This document shows positions 27,560-40,392 of a stretch of 64,000 bases of DNA, piece after piece. The DNA is from Alectoria sarmentosa (Eukaryota; Ascomycota; Lecanoromycetes; Lecanorales; Parmeliaceae): assembly GCA_009733775.1 (NCBI GenBank), contig WOGZ01000151.1, positions 1 to 64,000 of the forward strand, given 5' to 3'. The notes below the pieces were generated by a model. The model did not search any database and was not told the DNA's origin. It saw nothing but the letters and a program-made list of their open reading frames with translations. A program made the position numbers and the translations under genes. The number at the start of each line of letters is the position of its first letter. Positions within the stretch are counted from its first letter, which is position 1.

Positions 27560-30500
27560 TTACAGGTTCGGGTCGTGTGGGATTGGCCGTGTCGTGCTCC
27601 TCGTGAACGTAACATTTGGCCGTTTATGGGCTATCAGAAACTCGATTACGTCTGGCTCCCATCTGGCAGCTGCTTCCATCATTTCCTGGGAGATGCTGAG
27701 TTCGCAATTGTCAAAACGATTATGCAATCTTAGTTTGTCGCTCATCACTTCCTCTAAGCCACCAGAGAATTTGAAGTGCCCATGGAGTTCGAGATCGCAA
27801 CTTCCATGATCCATGAGCAGGTTCATCATGTGTATACCAAGCTTGTTGTTTTCCGCTATGGCACATATCACCTCCATAGAGATGATGATGTTCTTGGTGT
27901 GAATAAGAATGGCCGAGAAGATGTGTCCTCCCTCCGAATCGTGCCTGGCTGCTGCTTTCAGTATGTCTTCACTGACTTCGATTTTCTTATCATGACTCAG
28001 AATGAAAGAGAAGATGCGTCCCGCTTGAAACTCGTTCTCAGCCGCTGCTATCTGTGTACCTTCGCTGACTTCGAGATTTTTGTCATGGCTGAGGATAGCC
28101 GAGACGAATTTTGCTCCCATGGACGGGTTCCCAGCTGCTGCTTTCAGCATGTCTTCACTGACCTCGATGGTCTCGTCATATTCAAGTATGAGTTCGATTA
28201 TTCTTTCATGGCCAATCCTAGAATTGATGCCCACTGCAACCAACAAGTCCTGGCTGATATGAATTCCGTTGCGATGCTTCAAAACAACAGCCAACATTTC
28301 TGTGCCCCAATATTCCTCAGCGACCATCAAAGTCAACAGGTCCTGGCCAATTTGGACACCTTTGTCATACTCCAAAACAGTCTCAAACATTCTTGCGCCG
28401 TGGTATATGTTAGTGACCATCAACGCCAACAAGCCCCGGGTAATTTGGACGCCTTTGTAATGTTCCAAAAGAACAGCCAACATTTTTGAGCCGGAGCTTT
28501 CGTTAACGACCATCAGCTCCAACACTTTCTGGCTTACCGAAGGCGGGTGACATCGACCACTGAAAAGCTCCGAGCTTCGTCCGCATCCCTCGCCATGAAC
28601 AGAAGCTTCGATCATTTCGCCTCTACTATACCCAATACTGTCTCCACGTCTCAGTACGGCCTTTACAAACCCAACATCAACTGCTGAAGGGCTCGAAAAG
28701 TTTTTCACAATAAACTCAAACATGGCTTTGCTCAAACTGACAAGACCTGGTGAGTCCAGAATGTACCTGTAGATTTTAGTTTCCGAATTGCCCCGCCAGG
28801 TCCTTTCCACTATACGCTCCGTCATGGTCAGATGAGGACGAGATTTCAGTATAGCATTTAGAACAGCACCTGCGTTTCGATCGAGATCTCGCACCAAACT
28901 ACCAAAATCTGACTGCTCCACAGGCATGTCTGTTTCAAGAAGCACACTCAGCACCTCCAAATGTCCACATATTGCGGCAATCCCTATTGGCGTACGTTCA
29001 TGATTCGGTTGGCGTGCCGAAAAGCAATCAAAAATCATGCTTCTACCATAATCCGTTTCGGATTGAAGTAGCCTTTGGACGCTGTCAGGTAGATTGAGTA
29101 GAGAGGCACACCAAATCGTTGAAGGCACTCCTGGACGCTCCTTCTCAGACGTGAGAAGATCGAGTAGAAGAACCCAATTTTTGAAGCTCTGAGAAAAGGT
29201 ACCACAGAATAGCCTGTGAATTTGAATCCTCAAGTTCTCCGCTCGGGATAGTGATGATTGATCTTCCGCTTTCGATTTGCTAGGGTCTGCTTTTGTAGCA
29301 TCGAAAGGGGTCAGCCTGGCGTCAATGGCGTCTGCCTCCCAAACATGTCGGTGCCAGAATGTTGAGTATTCAAGCAGAGGAGATTCAGGCCAGGGTTTCT
29401 CTGGCCGGGTTTGCACTGCGACGTCCTGCTCAGACACGCTATCAATCCTCTCCTCGAGTGTTGCCCTCCGCCCATAAATGTCCTCCTCGGTGAAGTGGGA
29501 CCCGTTGGTGGCGAGGAGATGAGAGACGGATAGTTGAGCTATGGACAGATGTGCTAGCAGCGGAGGAACAAAGAAATAGGATGCAGAACCTCTGCTTGAA
29601 GCTAACAATCCCTCCGACATCATATACTCTTTCACTGAGAAGTGGTCGAATTTGACAATATCCTCCTCAGACTCATGCATCCAACCTTCTTTCCAAGTAG
29701 TCCTCTCAGAATGCTTAGATGTACCGACAACCTCCCGTGACAAGGTGACTAGACTGCTAGTACATATCCGACGTACGTCCATGGGCTCAGGTAAATCCGC
29801 CACAAATGCAAGCTCTCGAAGTGTAAGGGGCCGTATAGAGTAAGTAAGCCACATAAGCATCAAACGTGCCTTTCCCCTGTAGTCCTTCGGAATCTGTCTC
29901 ACTAGGACATCGGTGTACATGTCCTCCAAAGAGTCAGGTAAGGTCTCCAGGGCTTGCTGCATCGTTTCGTGATCTAAGCATACCGAAAATCTGCGCTGCA
30001 TCAGAGAGGCCCAGCGAAAGCGTCTGTTATTAATCAGCGATTTGCTTCCATCCCAAGACTGCTTACTTAGTATACTTTTCACTTATGCCTTCTATTCGAG
30101 AGGACATTGCTTCTCTATATCGAGCTTTCCAGCGATGCTCCTTAACTATTCGATCGATGCAGTTTGGTATGAAGAGCTGAAGATCATCAACGACACACTT
30201 GGCAACATCTACCTTCAAAGCTTCGTCCAAATGGTCTCGTATGTCATTCTCATCCCGGCTCACAATCATGACATGGACATTTTTGTGCTTTGCACAAAAT
30301 TGTTGCAGCCATAGCAAAACGTCTTTACGTCCAGAGGTTTGTTGTACGTCTGAGGACGCTTCTCCACCCAACATGGGATACTCATCTAAGGCATCGAGCA
30401 CGACAAGGGCATCCTGGTTCGCTGCTTTGAGATCAAGAAGCAATGAGTTCAGCACTTCCATTACAATCGCTCTGGTAGGACGACTTCCCGCAGCGTAATT

Positions 30501-31920
30501 GTTTTTCCAAAGCTCACGAACTTTGGCGGGTAGGGTCTGTGTTCTTGCGCAAAGTTGTCTGATGATTGAGCACAGCAAGTTGTCAATATCAAGAGAGCTC
30601 TGGTTGCTGAAAGTAAAGTACCAGTAAGCTAAGGCGTAGCTCGGATTTTTGGTGCATAGCTCTTCAAGGTCATCGACTATCTTCGAACTGAAGTAACGAG
30701 GTCAGTCAGCGAGCACACCACAGACGAATTGACATGGTGCTCTTACCACAAGATTGTCTTTCCACTCCCGGCTTTCTACCAGTTAACTCTGATTTGGTTT
30801 TGGACGCTCAATACTTACAATTTCCATAAAGCCATAAAAGGCTGTTGTCTGATATCTTCCATTCTCCGTACTGATGATGGTCCAGAATCCACGCCCCTGT
30901 GCCAGACTCCCGCTGTGATGCAGCAGATTTGTGGCTCGCAGAGAAATCATACTCGGAGAACCATTTCAGAATGACGTGCTCCTCGGCTGAGAGCATTGCA
31001 GACTTGATACTCGACAACTGTCGAGCTGCTTCCTCGATCCCATTTAACGTAGAGCCTATCTTTTCGTCGATTTCTTTCATCTCTAGCTTGCGATACTGAT
31101 GCTCGATTACGTTCGTCCATCTTCGCAAGTTCTTCTCTTTAGAGTTGAGTTTGGTTTTGAGGTCCTGAAGCGGCTGCTCGGCCAATGATTGAATGGACGT
31201 CAATACTCTTCGAACAATCTTCAATCTGTTCTGACTGACTATTTCCGCCGAGAACTCCAGAATCGCCACATAAACATCAACGATCGTATCTTCAAGATGT
31301 TCGGAATCCGGTAAAACTGTATCTCCATAGCTGGCCTCGATTGCTGTACATCGAGTAAGAATGTCTGTCAAGAATCCAGAAGCGTCAAACAAGGCTTGGA
31401 CTCTGTCGACGTCATTCTGGGCTATTTGCAAACCCAACGAGACAATGGTCCACGCAATTGCCGAATATCCGGTTGGATCAAAAGCGACACCAGCATCTAT
31501 CAATTTCTTGGACCACAGCACGGATGACAAAATCTTCTCGGCTGCAGCGCGTAGATTGATGTCGCGTTTTTCTCCTCGGTGGATCTTCCATCCTTCTTTT
31601 TGGGAGTCGCGATATCGCTTTTCTGTCTCATCTGCAACGTCTTGCACTACACTCCGTCCCTGGGACTTTTCGATGTTGAATAGCAAATCTTGTTGGACAT
31701 CATCTAGCTTCACGAAGGCTTCTTGCCACAGATTCCGGCTTCTTCTATCCAATCTCGAGCCCGATTCCTCTGCATTGCTGCCCCTGGACCCTTCGGAAGC
31801 GGATGAATGGGGTGGCAACTTAGGTTTGGCTTTGCGCTCTTCCTCATGATTTTTGGGATTGCCTTTATCCTGAGTGGCAATTTTCTTCGGCTTCAGTAGC
31901 TTTTTGAGACACGACAGCAT
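27560..31920 (-). CDS. NACHT protein with helical repeat tail (NLR-like)
   Basis: Exons in transcript order: 31920-30819, 30771-30747 (25-nt microexon), 30687-30076, 30023-27560; introns 47, 59 and 52 bp; 1400 residues. Residues ~60-330 form a NACHT_N-type domain (SRNLWQEAFVKLDD, GYSAIAWTIVSLGLQIAQ). The NACHT core follows: Walker A GNSGSGKT at about 366-373, mostly encoded by the microexon, and Walker B LVVLDALDEY at about 470-480. After the STAND helical region (RFRWASLMQRR, LPDSLEDMYTDVL) the tail at about 1085-1350 is a tandem of ~33-residue helical repeats (pattern V/ISxDLLxxAAxN...GxxxFxxILxHxK), related to repeats found in other fungal NLRs rather than to classic ankyrins. The start is the ATG at 31920; an upstream GTG in frame was ignored. 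Likely a cytoplasmic nonself or damage sensor; ligand unknown. No disrupting mutation seen. Confidence 0.85.
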
Positions 31921-33631
31921 GGCGACAGGCACTGTCTTGTCGCTATGGCTGACCAGAATAAGATGTCGAAGATCGAAGGTAGCAAATGGTAGATCGGCGC
32001 CAAACAGCTGTGAATCTACAACGGGCTCTTCAACAGTGAAGGTAGGTCGATTTCAACGGAGATATCTAGGGAACTCGAAATGCTGTAGGCTGCCAATGGC
32101 GGAAAGAGCAGTAGAAAGAGAGACTCAAGGAGGCAATGGAAGCAGCTAGAGAAGGATATGTGGGCGAGGTTAGCAACTGTGCTCGCCAATCCATGACTTG
32201 CATAGACCTGCATATCCATCACACCATTTGAAGATGCGCGATTTGTGACTGGCACAGAACAATACTGGTAATTGATCGCGGTTCCAGATATTTCGAGGCT
32301 GTTCTGCTAGCGTCTGGACCATGGCGAGTGTGGATCCTTAGCGCTTGGGTTCATCATACATGTAACAAGTACTTCTTGAATCCGTGCACACCACACCCGA
32401 ACTTGATTGAAAGCCAATGCAGGGCGAATTGAGGCGTCAGTCTTGGCATTCCTTCCTGGGCCATTTCGCTGATCCCTCCATCACACAAATTGCTGACTGA
32501 AACAAAACAAATGCAACCCGGTGTCCCCTGGGTCCAACCACTCCCAAAGCCTCGCTGTCGCCGTGTAGTATTCCAATGCCGGTCATCTGTTACATCATCA
32601 CCAAGATCTGCCGCCCTGAGGGACGACGTACGCACGAATATGTGCCAGCCAAAGAGCTCTTATGTAAATACTAAGCCAAGACGCCTTTATCTCGAGAGCT
32701 TATGCTATCCCTGCTCAAGTTTTGATTCTTCTTTGATTGCCATCGTGGAAGATGCTAAAATCAGCGATCGAGACTCTGGGCTGAGAAAGATCTGTAAAGT
32801 TGTTTGAAACCCATGTAGTATCATGTACAACAGAGGTATTCCAGGATCGATCTCAGCAATAGCCGCCTGGGTTTTGAGTGTGGCTAATGGATGAATCATT
32901 TCCCTAGGCCGTAGCTGCCATAATGCTGCGTAGCTATACATACCATGACGGCGACCAAGGTATCTGGTGCCGAGGCACCCGCGCGCGAACTTTTTTATTG
33001 GGCACGCTGCATGATAGACAATGGAAATCCCGATCGGCCGGCCCAATAGGATATCCAGCCAGCCACACGGAAACGGGAGAAAGGTCGTACAAGAAGCCTC
33101 TTGAAAACTCAATGCGGCAAAGCGCCGGCCAATAGAAGCCAAAGAATTCAAAAGATACCTGCCACATTTGGCAACTAGTCGATAATACGCATTGCTCGTG
33201 CTGTGAAGCATCAAGTTTTCTCGCTAGAAGGATTCAATTGGATCAATCAATCTTGCTGCGGCTTAGGACCACGATAAGGTCTTTGTCTCTGCTACGACCT
33301 TGTCACTAGGCCGTCACAGCCTGTCACATTGTGATTCAATCTAGCCTTGCCTGGTGCCTATATCTGCCTCCCATTACCAAGAATCCAAGCTAAACTTATG
33401 TTGTAGTGTGCAGCTAGTCGCACGGCGAAGGAGGCCATTTCGTAGCTTTTGATCTTATATTTCTTTGAATGCGAGGATGGGAATGGATGAGGCTACATGC
33501 GTTGTAGTTGACGCCAAACCGTAGACGTAGGGCTGAGAGAGCCCCTGATTCTGGCGATCCATGACGTCGAGATCTGGTCGCGTTTCTCGCGTTTTTCTAA
33601 GTAGTGAACAAAACACCACAACCAAGATTAC
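31921..33631. promoter_or_regulatory. Divergent promoter region between NLR gene and uve1
   Basis: 1.7 kb between two divergently transcribed starts. Frames such as 32705-33214 (minus, 169 codons) show no domain and have Cys/Trp-rich, non-protein-like composition, so I do not call them. Light- or UV-response elements for uve1 would be expected here, but I could not identify a specific site with confidence. Confidence 0.4.
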
Positions 33632-33802
33632 ATGTTTGTAGTCGTCGCCCGGAAGTGTGTCTTCGAGTGCCAGTCGCCAAATGCGCTCAAGATCCATACG
33701 CACTTTCTAAGGACTCCGAGGCCCTTCCACACAGCCAGCCACGCCCATCGCGCCCAACGAGCGTTGGTCTCCAATCAAACTCCCCAATACATTCCCTTTA
33801 CA
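33632..33802 (+). other. Possible alternative N-terminal extension of uve1
   Basis: An ATG at 33632 is in frame with the uve1 start at 33803 with no stop between. The 57 added residues have eight Arg/Lys and a single acidic residue, and contain RPFHTASHAHRAQRALVS, which looks like a mitochondrial presequence. Uve1 is known to act in mitochondria in some fungi, so a long isoform is plausible. Whether transcription starts upstream of 33632 cannot be told from sequence. Confidence 0.45.
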
Positions 33803-36114
33803 ATGGCGAAGAGGAAAAGCCTCTCCACAGCGACGCAAGGTCGTGCTATCACGACAGTACCTGTTCACTCTCCGCCATTCGACGACGATCTAGCTCCTCC
33901 TCTAAAGCGAAGAGCAAGTCAGCGCAGAGTCTCACAGCAAAGGCCTGATACTGGATCTACAAATCCAAACAAAAATGCGAACGTGCTTGATGCCCCAGAA
34001 GCTCTCCGCGCTTCACCTGACGGGGATGAGACAATGGACCTTGGAGCGGCGGGCATGGATGTTGAGAAGCAGGTTAAGAAGGATGATAGTGACTCGCCGT
34101 TGTCTGAGATGGAGGAGATGGATGAGCCGGTAGAGAAGAAGGAGGACAAAGACAAGGACAAGACTGCTGCTGCTAAGAAAGCTGGTAAAGGGGTGTCAGC
34201 GAAGAAACCTGCGGTGGCCGCGAAGGGAAAGATAGAGCCTATAAGGGAACCACAGTTTCTGGATCCTGAAGCTGATGGAGACGAAGAAGCGGACGAGGAG
34301 GAGATTCAGGCTGCGTTGTCTAGACCGCCTCCTGTCAATAGCGACTACCTTCCTTTACCATGGAAGGGAAGGTTAGGATATGTGAGCATTGCCTACGCTA
34401 CCAAATAATGGACATTTGTACTGACTATTGCCAGGCTTGCCTATGTACATATCTCCGCTTCTCAAACCCTCCCGTATTCAGTTCTCGAACCTGCCGCATT
34501 GCATCTATACTAGAGAACCGTCATCCGCTTCGTGACCCAAATGAGCCACCCCACGCTACGAAGAATAGGCCAGATAAAGAGAAACCGGCTGATATCAAAA
34601 GGGGACAAGCGTTCGTGGAGAGCCTTGGGATAGCAAATGCGAAAGACATTGTGAAGATGCTACGATGGAACGACAGATACGGCATTAAATTTCTGCGGTT
34701 GAGCAGCGAGATGTTCCCTTTTGCTAGTCATCCAGAATACGGGTACAAGCTCGCTCCTTTCGTCTCCAAAGAGTTGGCGGAGGCTGGCAAACTTGCCACA
34801 GAGCTGGGTCATCGATTGACCACTCACCCTGGCCAGTACACCCAGCTCGGATCTCCCCGTAAGCCAGTCATTGACAATGCCATTCGAGACCTGGACTATC
34901 ATGCTGAGCTCTTAAGCCTTCTCAAACTTCCTCCACAGCAAGACCGCGATGCGGTGATGATCCTACACCTGGGCGGCGTCTTTGGCGATAAGGCCGCGAC
35001 CCTCGACCGTTTCCGCGAAAACTACAAGAAGCTCCCTCAAGGCGTCAAAAAGCGCTTAGTCCTTGAAAACGACGATGTCAGCTGGTCTGTACACGATCTT
35101 CTCCCATTGTGCGAAGAGCTCAACATACCCATGGTTCTCGATTTCCATCACAACAACATCATTTTCGATCCCGATCAAATACGCGAAGGCACAAAAGATA
35201 TCGTGGATCTCTTTCCTCGCATACTAGCCACGTGGAAGAGAAAGAGCATCACACCTAAGATGCACTACTCCGAGCCTACGCCTTCAGCTATCACAGGACG
35301 ACAGCGGAGGAAGCACAATCCTCGTGTTGCTACACTTCCACCCTGTCCGCCAGACATGGATCTTATGATTGAAGCTAAAGATAAGGAACAGGCTGTCTTC
35401 GAGCTTATGCGGACCTTCAAGCTGCCAGGCTATGACACGTTCAATGACATCCTCCCGCACGTCCGCAAGGATGACAACAAACCCATCAAACCACCCAAGA
35501 AGAAGACAACCAAGAAGAAGAAGCCCGCCAAAACTGAAGATACAGACCTGGATGCTGCAGAAGAAGCCATAAAAGCGGAAGAGGAACTGGTCCAACAAGT
35601 CATTCTGGACGACGAAATTGGCATGGGTGGGCCTGAAGGTCGTGTCTACTGGCCGCCCGGTATGGAACATTGGCTTCGACCGGTAAAGAAGGTCATTAAG
35701 CCGAAAGAGCCGAATGACGGGCCGAAGTTGACTCCCGCTCAAAAGAAGAAAGCTGCCGCAGACGCAGGTAACGAAGAAGACAAGGTCGAGGATGAAACAC
35801 AAACCAACGGCGTCAAAGACGAAGAGGAGGCAATGACGACAATGTCTATACCAGCGAGCAAGAAGGCAAAACCCGCATCGAAAACGGTTCCAAAAGCAGC
35901 TACGAAAAGTGCAGTCAGTGGGGCCCAAAAGACGGCGAAGAATATGCCAACGCCCACAACATCTGATGAGGCGATGACTGACTTCGATAACAAGAAAGAC
36001 GAGGCAGAAGTGCCGAAGAGGCGGAAGATGGATGGCACGAAAGCACCGAAGAGAAAAAGCGCCAGGGCAAAAAAGATCAGCTATGCTGAGACTGACGGAG
36101 AGGAGTTGCAGTGA
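33803..36114 (+). CDS. uve1: UV-damage endonuclease (UvdE/Uve1 family)
   Basis: Exons 33803-34381 and 34435-36114 (53-bp intron GTGAGC...TTGCCAG with ctgac branch); 752 residues. The enzyme nicks DNA 5' to UV photoproducts and other lesions, starting alternative excision repair. The TIM-barrel metal site is complete: H324 (in THPGQY), H371 (LHLGG), E404 (VLENDD), D429 and H432 (LDFHHN), K468/H470 (PKMHYSEP) and E506 (MIEAKDKE). Q327-Y328 match the lesion-probing pair. In the first strand, RLGYACLCTYLR has Cys where the family usually has Asn. The N-terminus (1-185) is basic/acidic and disordered; the C-terminus (about 540-752) is Lys/Ala-rich with PKRRK and KRKSARAKK nuclear-signal-like stretches. 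The same frame is open to an upstream ATG at 33632, adding 57 residues that resemble a mitochondrial presequence. Confidence 0.95.
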
Positions 36115-37054
36115 TGTCTCGGCGATTTTTGTTAATACATATCCCGGAAACGCTCATGTTGAAGACTCTTCTCGACTATATGTTAAAATGGATGTGCGTT
36201 GCAAAAAGGAACTCAAGGTGTAGCATCGATGCACTTGGAAGATAGAAACAATAATGCTTCTTTTACCCCTATATGATGTTATTGGGATGTATATTGTATG
36301 ATCTCGCAGTGGTGATTGCAATAGAAACATCTATCATAGTTTATTCAGAGGGTCAAAAGACTTTGGATAGAGCTAGGGGTTGTGCTGAACATTGAACTCG
36401 ATAGTCTCCCTATCTAACGCGGGATATCATGGAGATAATCCTTCATTAAACAACTTCCGAGGTTACATCTAATATATTGTTCAACCTGTTCATTACCTTG
36501 ACCCGTAGAGAACTAGATAATCAGTCAGGTCACTTAACGACTGTACATAACTCGCACGGCAGTATGTTAAAACTGCGTAAAGATAAAGAAGGAGAGGTTC
36601 GAGTTCTCTATATACATAGTCTATAGGTGTAGCCTTTGCCAGTCTCTAAAACAAACAAAAAATGTGTTCTTTTACCCCTATATTTCAATGAGTCTTTGAT
36701 CAATTCGTAAACATTTACGGTATTAGAATGGCAAGAAGCAAGATAAAAACCTTCATACGTATTATTTTTTGATATATACAGTATTCTTGATGTTTTTATC
36801 TCATAGGGGGAGAATCTCTTTGGAGCGCCTTAAATCAGGACTGCCGAAGAATAGCCGCTTCCGGCGCTCCGCAAAAAAAACCTCCCGAAGCCCCACCAAG
36901 ACTCTGATTCCCCTCTATTACATCGAAAATTATTTCTGTCTTCAGTATTCTCTACTTCTACTACTCAAGTTCTCGCCTACGTCCTCTTAATTAATCCATC
37001 AGTGGTGGTACTTCCTACCCATTGAGCATCTCCTATATAAAACAAAGCAACAGA
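36115..37054 (+). promoter_or_regulatory. uve1-fba1 spacer with fba1 promoter
   Basis: 0.9 kb between tandem genes. The proximal 120 bp before the fba1 ATG carries a pyrimidine-rich stretch (about 36934-36988, ttctgtcttcag, tctctacttctactact) and then tcctatataaaacaaagcaa just before the ATG, features often seen upstream of strongly expressed fungal genes. TATA-like gatatatacag is near 36771. The distal part is AT-rich 3' flank of uve1 with no gene. Confidence 0.4.
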
Positions 37055-38353
37055 ATGGGCGTTCAAGAAGTCCTCACGCGCAAGACCGGCGTCATCTACG
37101 GTGAAGATGTCTACAATCTCTGTATGGCGGCTTCCACATAGCCAATAATCTGATGGCTACCAGAGCTAACACAACGCAGTCAAATACGCCCAGAAGCACG
37201 AATTTGCTATCCCAGCTATCAATGTTACCTCATCTTCAACAGTCGTAGCAGCCCTTGAGGCCGCCCGGGATAGCAAGTCTCCCATCATCCTACAAATGTC
37301 TCAAGGTGGTGCAGCCTACTTCTGCGGGAAAGGCGTCGACAACAAGGACCAGAAGGCTTCGATTATGGGTGCAATTGCTGGTGCACACTACATTAGGAGC
37401 GTTGCTCCGGCTTACGAGATCCCTGTCATCCTCCACACGGATCATTGTGCCAAAAAATTGTTGCCATGGTTAGACGGCATGCTCGAGGTGCGGATTGATC
37501 TGAACTCGATAGACACAATAGTACTGACAATGTCGTTCATAGGAGGATGATAAGCACTTCAAGAAGCATAAAGAACCCCTCTTCAGTTCTCATATGATCG
37601 ATCTTTCGGAAGAACCGAAAGATTCAAACATTAAAGAAACCACCGAGTACATGAAGAGAGCAGCAAAAATGAATCAGTTCCTCGAGATGGAGATCGGAAT
37701 CACTGGTGGTGAGGAGGACGGCGTGAATAACACAAAGGTTGACAACGCCTCTTTGTACACTCAACCAGATGTTGTCTACCAGATCTACAAGGAGTTGTCT
37801 GCCATTGGCCCCTACTTCACCATCGCCGCTGGTTTCGGCAATGTTCACGGTGTCTACAAGCCCGGAAATGTGACCCTTAAACCAGAGCTTTTGAAGGAGT
37901 ACCAGGCCTACGTTAAGGAAGAGGCAAAGCTCGAGGATGACAAGCCTGTATTCCTCGTGTTCCACGGCGGTTCAGGTAGCGCAGATAAAGATTTCCAGCA
38001 GGCTATCAGCTATGGCGTTGTCAAAGTGGTACGTCACGTGATCAAAAGGAAAGAGAGAAGGAGCAGGACTGACTAGCGCAGAACCTCGACACCGATTTGC
38101 AGTACGCATATTTAAAGGGTATCCGTGACTACGTTCTTGATAAGAAGGACTATCTAATGGACCAAATCGGAAACCCCGAAGGAGCTGTACGTGCCATCTC
38201 TTGCTTGCCGAGACCCACGTTGACACTATGATATAGGACAAGCCAAACAAAAAGTACTATGATCCCAGAGTCTGGGTCCGTAAGGGCGAGATGACGATGA
38301 TGGAGAGGGTGGCGAAGGGCTTGTTGGTCTTCAAGACTAAAGACAAGGTCTAG
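37055..38353 (+). CDS. fba1: Fructose-bisphosphate aldolase, class II
   Basis: Five exons: 37055-37121, 37180-37487, 37543-38028, 38082-38186, 38237-38353; introns 50-58 bp; 360 residues, the normal length. It is the zinc-dependent aldolase of glycolysis and gluconeogenesis, splitting fructose-1,6-bisphosphate to DHAP and glyceraldehyde-3-phosphate in the cytosol. Visible signatures: AIPAINVTSSST near the N-terminus, ILHTDHCAKK with the catalytic Asp110 and zinc His111, GMLEEDDKHF restored exactly by splicing intron 2, MEIGITGGEEDGV, the zinc-ligand FGNVHGVYKPGN, FHGGSGS for phosphate and NLDTDLQYA restored by splicing intron 3. All exon joins are in phase and recreate conserved blocks, so the model is firm. 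This is a single-copy core gene and marks the segment as normal, non-accessory DNA. Confidence 0.97.
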
Positions 38354-39986
38354 GCACATGCTTTCTGCCTGGGAGGAGATTATTAGGTTGTGTAAATACA
38401 CTACCGGGCAACTCCAAGATAGTTTCAGAAAGTACTCTAGTACCAGAGACGTTACGTCTCATCAAGTCATCATCGCGTATCTTCATCTTGCCCATCATCA
38501 TTGAATCGCGTAGCCAAGCTTACCCATTGCCATGGACTCCACCTCCCTTTGAAATCAGCCATGCCCTGGTGCTTCCTTCAGCACCTTGTACTAGCCACGA
38601 CCGTGGATGAGCCTGCACATTACAAATCAGGGGAAAAAGGAACGAGGAGGCGGATGATGATGGGTAAGGGGCCGTGCAGCAAGTCAGTCGGTAGCGCGAG
38701 GTGCGCGTCACTCGAGCTCGATGCGAACAAGAGTGTAGCTGATTGGCGATACAGACTCGTCTATTTCATTCTGGATCATCGTGCCCTGCTGCTCAGAACT
38801 CTCGTCGGGGCCATGGGATGGGAAGGGAGCTGATGGAAGAGAAGTATCCCATACTATCCTGACAGGGTTCTCGTTCCCGGGGTCAGAGTCGTTGGGATCC
38901 CGTCAGGTGTCGGATGCTCGATTTTTGGTGGGTGGGTCTTTGAATATTGAGTCGGCATTGGTTACTATAGAGCACAAATTTTTACTTAAAGATGGGTTTC
39001 AAGTTCTCTGTTTGCTAGCTACAGTCGAGAATATTGGGTTATAGATCGTTTATGGAAAGCCATCGCATTGCAAAACGTCACGCCTTCTGATTTTCCCGTA
39101 TCAAGAGACAACGAGAAACGAGAAAAGAGTGTGCTGGGATATGGAAATTGGTGCAGAAATCTGGCCGTGAGTGACAGTGGCTTCTTGGTCACCAGCATAG
39201 AGAGCGATACAACAGGAGTGAGCGTTTGCTTTCTGCACAGAAACGGTGAAGCGAAGAAGCCTTGAAGTTTAGATACTTCTGTGAATCCGAGATGCTTTTA
39301 TGCAATTCAACTCGTGATACACATGATCAGCCCAAATATTGAAGAAGTCGCAATGCCAAGCTTTCATGCCCACGCTAAATCGCCAATTTTAAGCGAAACC
39401 GCCGCTAGTGATGATACCCCACCACCACCAACCAGAATCCCATCGACACCAGTTGACCCTCCCTTGCCTTCCTCCCGGCCCACAACCAGATCCTGCAGTC
39501 TCACCTGCCGCACATGTACCATCTGCTCGTCCTGCACTGTTGGAGATCCGATGGCGGCGGGGTCGATGCCCAAAGAAGTGGGAGACAGCGGCGCCCAGGA
39601 CGGCGAAGAGCACGATTAGGCTATTGCTGACTCCTGAGATCTTTGAATAAATGGGGGAGGAGGAGGAAGCTGGGGAAGAAGGTGGATGATGGAAGAGATA
39701 GCGTGGTGGGGTTTGGTTGGTGTGGGTGTGGGGTTGGGAGAGTTTGTTGTGCGAGGTGAAGGAATAGGTGGTAAAGACAAAGATTGGGACTCCCAGTCAA
39801 GTTGACGCATACTGCTCCTCCTTCGAGTCGCAGCTGGTTGGAATGACAGTATCGGAAGAGCGGAAAGGATATCTGCGCTGCAAGAGCTTGGTGAAAGAGG
39901 CCATGAGAGTGTTCACTGAAGGGCAGAAGGAGCCGCCGCGGTGGACCGAACGGACACAAAGAGTTGATAGCGAGGGTTTACAACGC
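38354..39986. other. Intergenic spacer
   Basis: 1.6 kb between fba1 and the first small-TM gene. Minus-strand frames near 39364-39613 include a hydrophobic stretch (VLFAVLGAAV) and, in another frame, a peptide starting near GIDPAAIG. These could be a third, broken member of the small-TM family, but the frames do not join convincingly. Nothing else is supported. Confidence 0.35.
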
Positions 39987-40392
39987 CTAGAGACGACCTC
40001 GCGGGTGGTAGGCGGGCTCAGGTATGCGGATGCCAAGATCCCCGTCGCCATAGCCACCGAAGTCCAGCTCCAGACTCACTCGACTGGCAGAGGCAGTGTC
40101 GTCCATATCGAGGCCGATGTTCTCTTCAGCGACGGCTAAGTAAAGGAGAAAGCGCTGTCAGCTTGATCGTATCGTGACTGAAAGAATAATATGAGTGACC
40201 GAGGGAGTGCTTACCATCGGATCTATCAAGAGGGGGACGATGCGAAAACGGTGGCCCTCTGATTGATTGGTAGAGGGTTCTGAGGAGGTAGGAGACGCCC
40301 ACGGCGGCGAAGATCCGGATTAGGATGAAGAGGTACTGGTTGGTGTCCGCGTCGAAGGGCTGACATGGAGTAGTGGTTGCCATGGAGGACAT
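39987..40392 (-). CDS. Small single-TM protein, paralogue A
   Basis: Exons in transcript order 40392-40215 and 40135-39987 (79-bp intron GTAAGC...TACTTAG); 108 residues. The N-terminus is short and polar, followed by a hydrophobic segment at about 20-40 (YLFILIRIFAAVGVSYLLRTLY), a short basic/Pro linker, and an acidic C-terminal domain beginning AVAEENIGLDMDD and ending GDLGIRIPEPAYHPRGRL. The second exon is 149 nt, exactly as in the gene at 44790-45163, and the C-terminal domains align over their whole length, so the two are paralogues with a shared intron position and phase. No signal peptide is evident; it is probably a membrane-tethered cytoplasmic peptide. I know no named family. It may belong to a lineage-specific set of small membrane proteins. 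Confidence 0.7.
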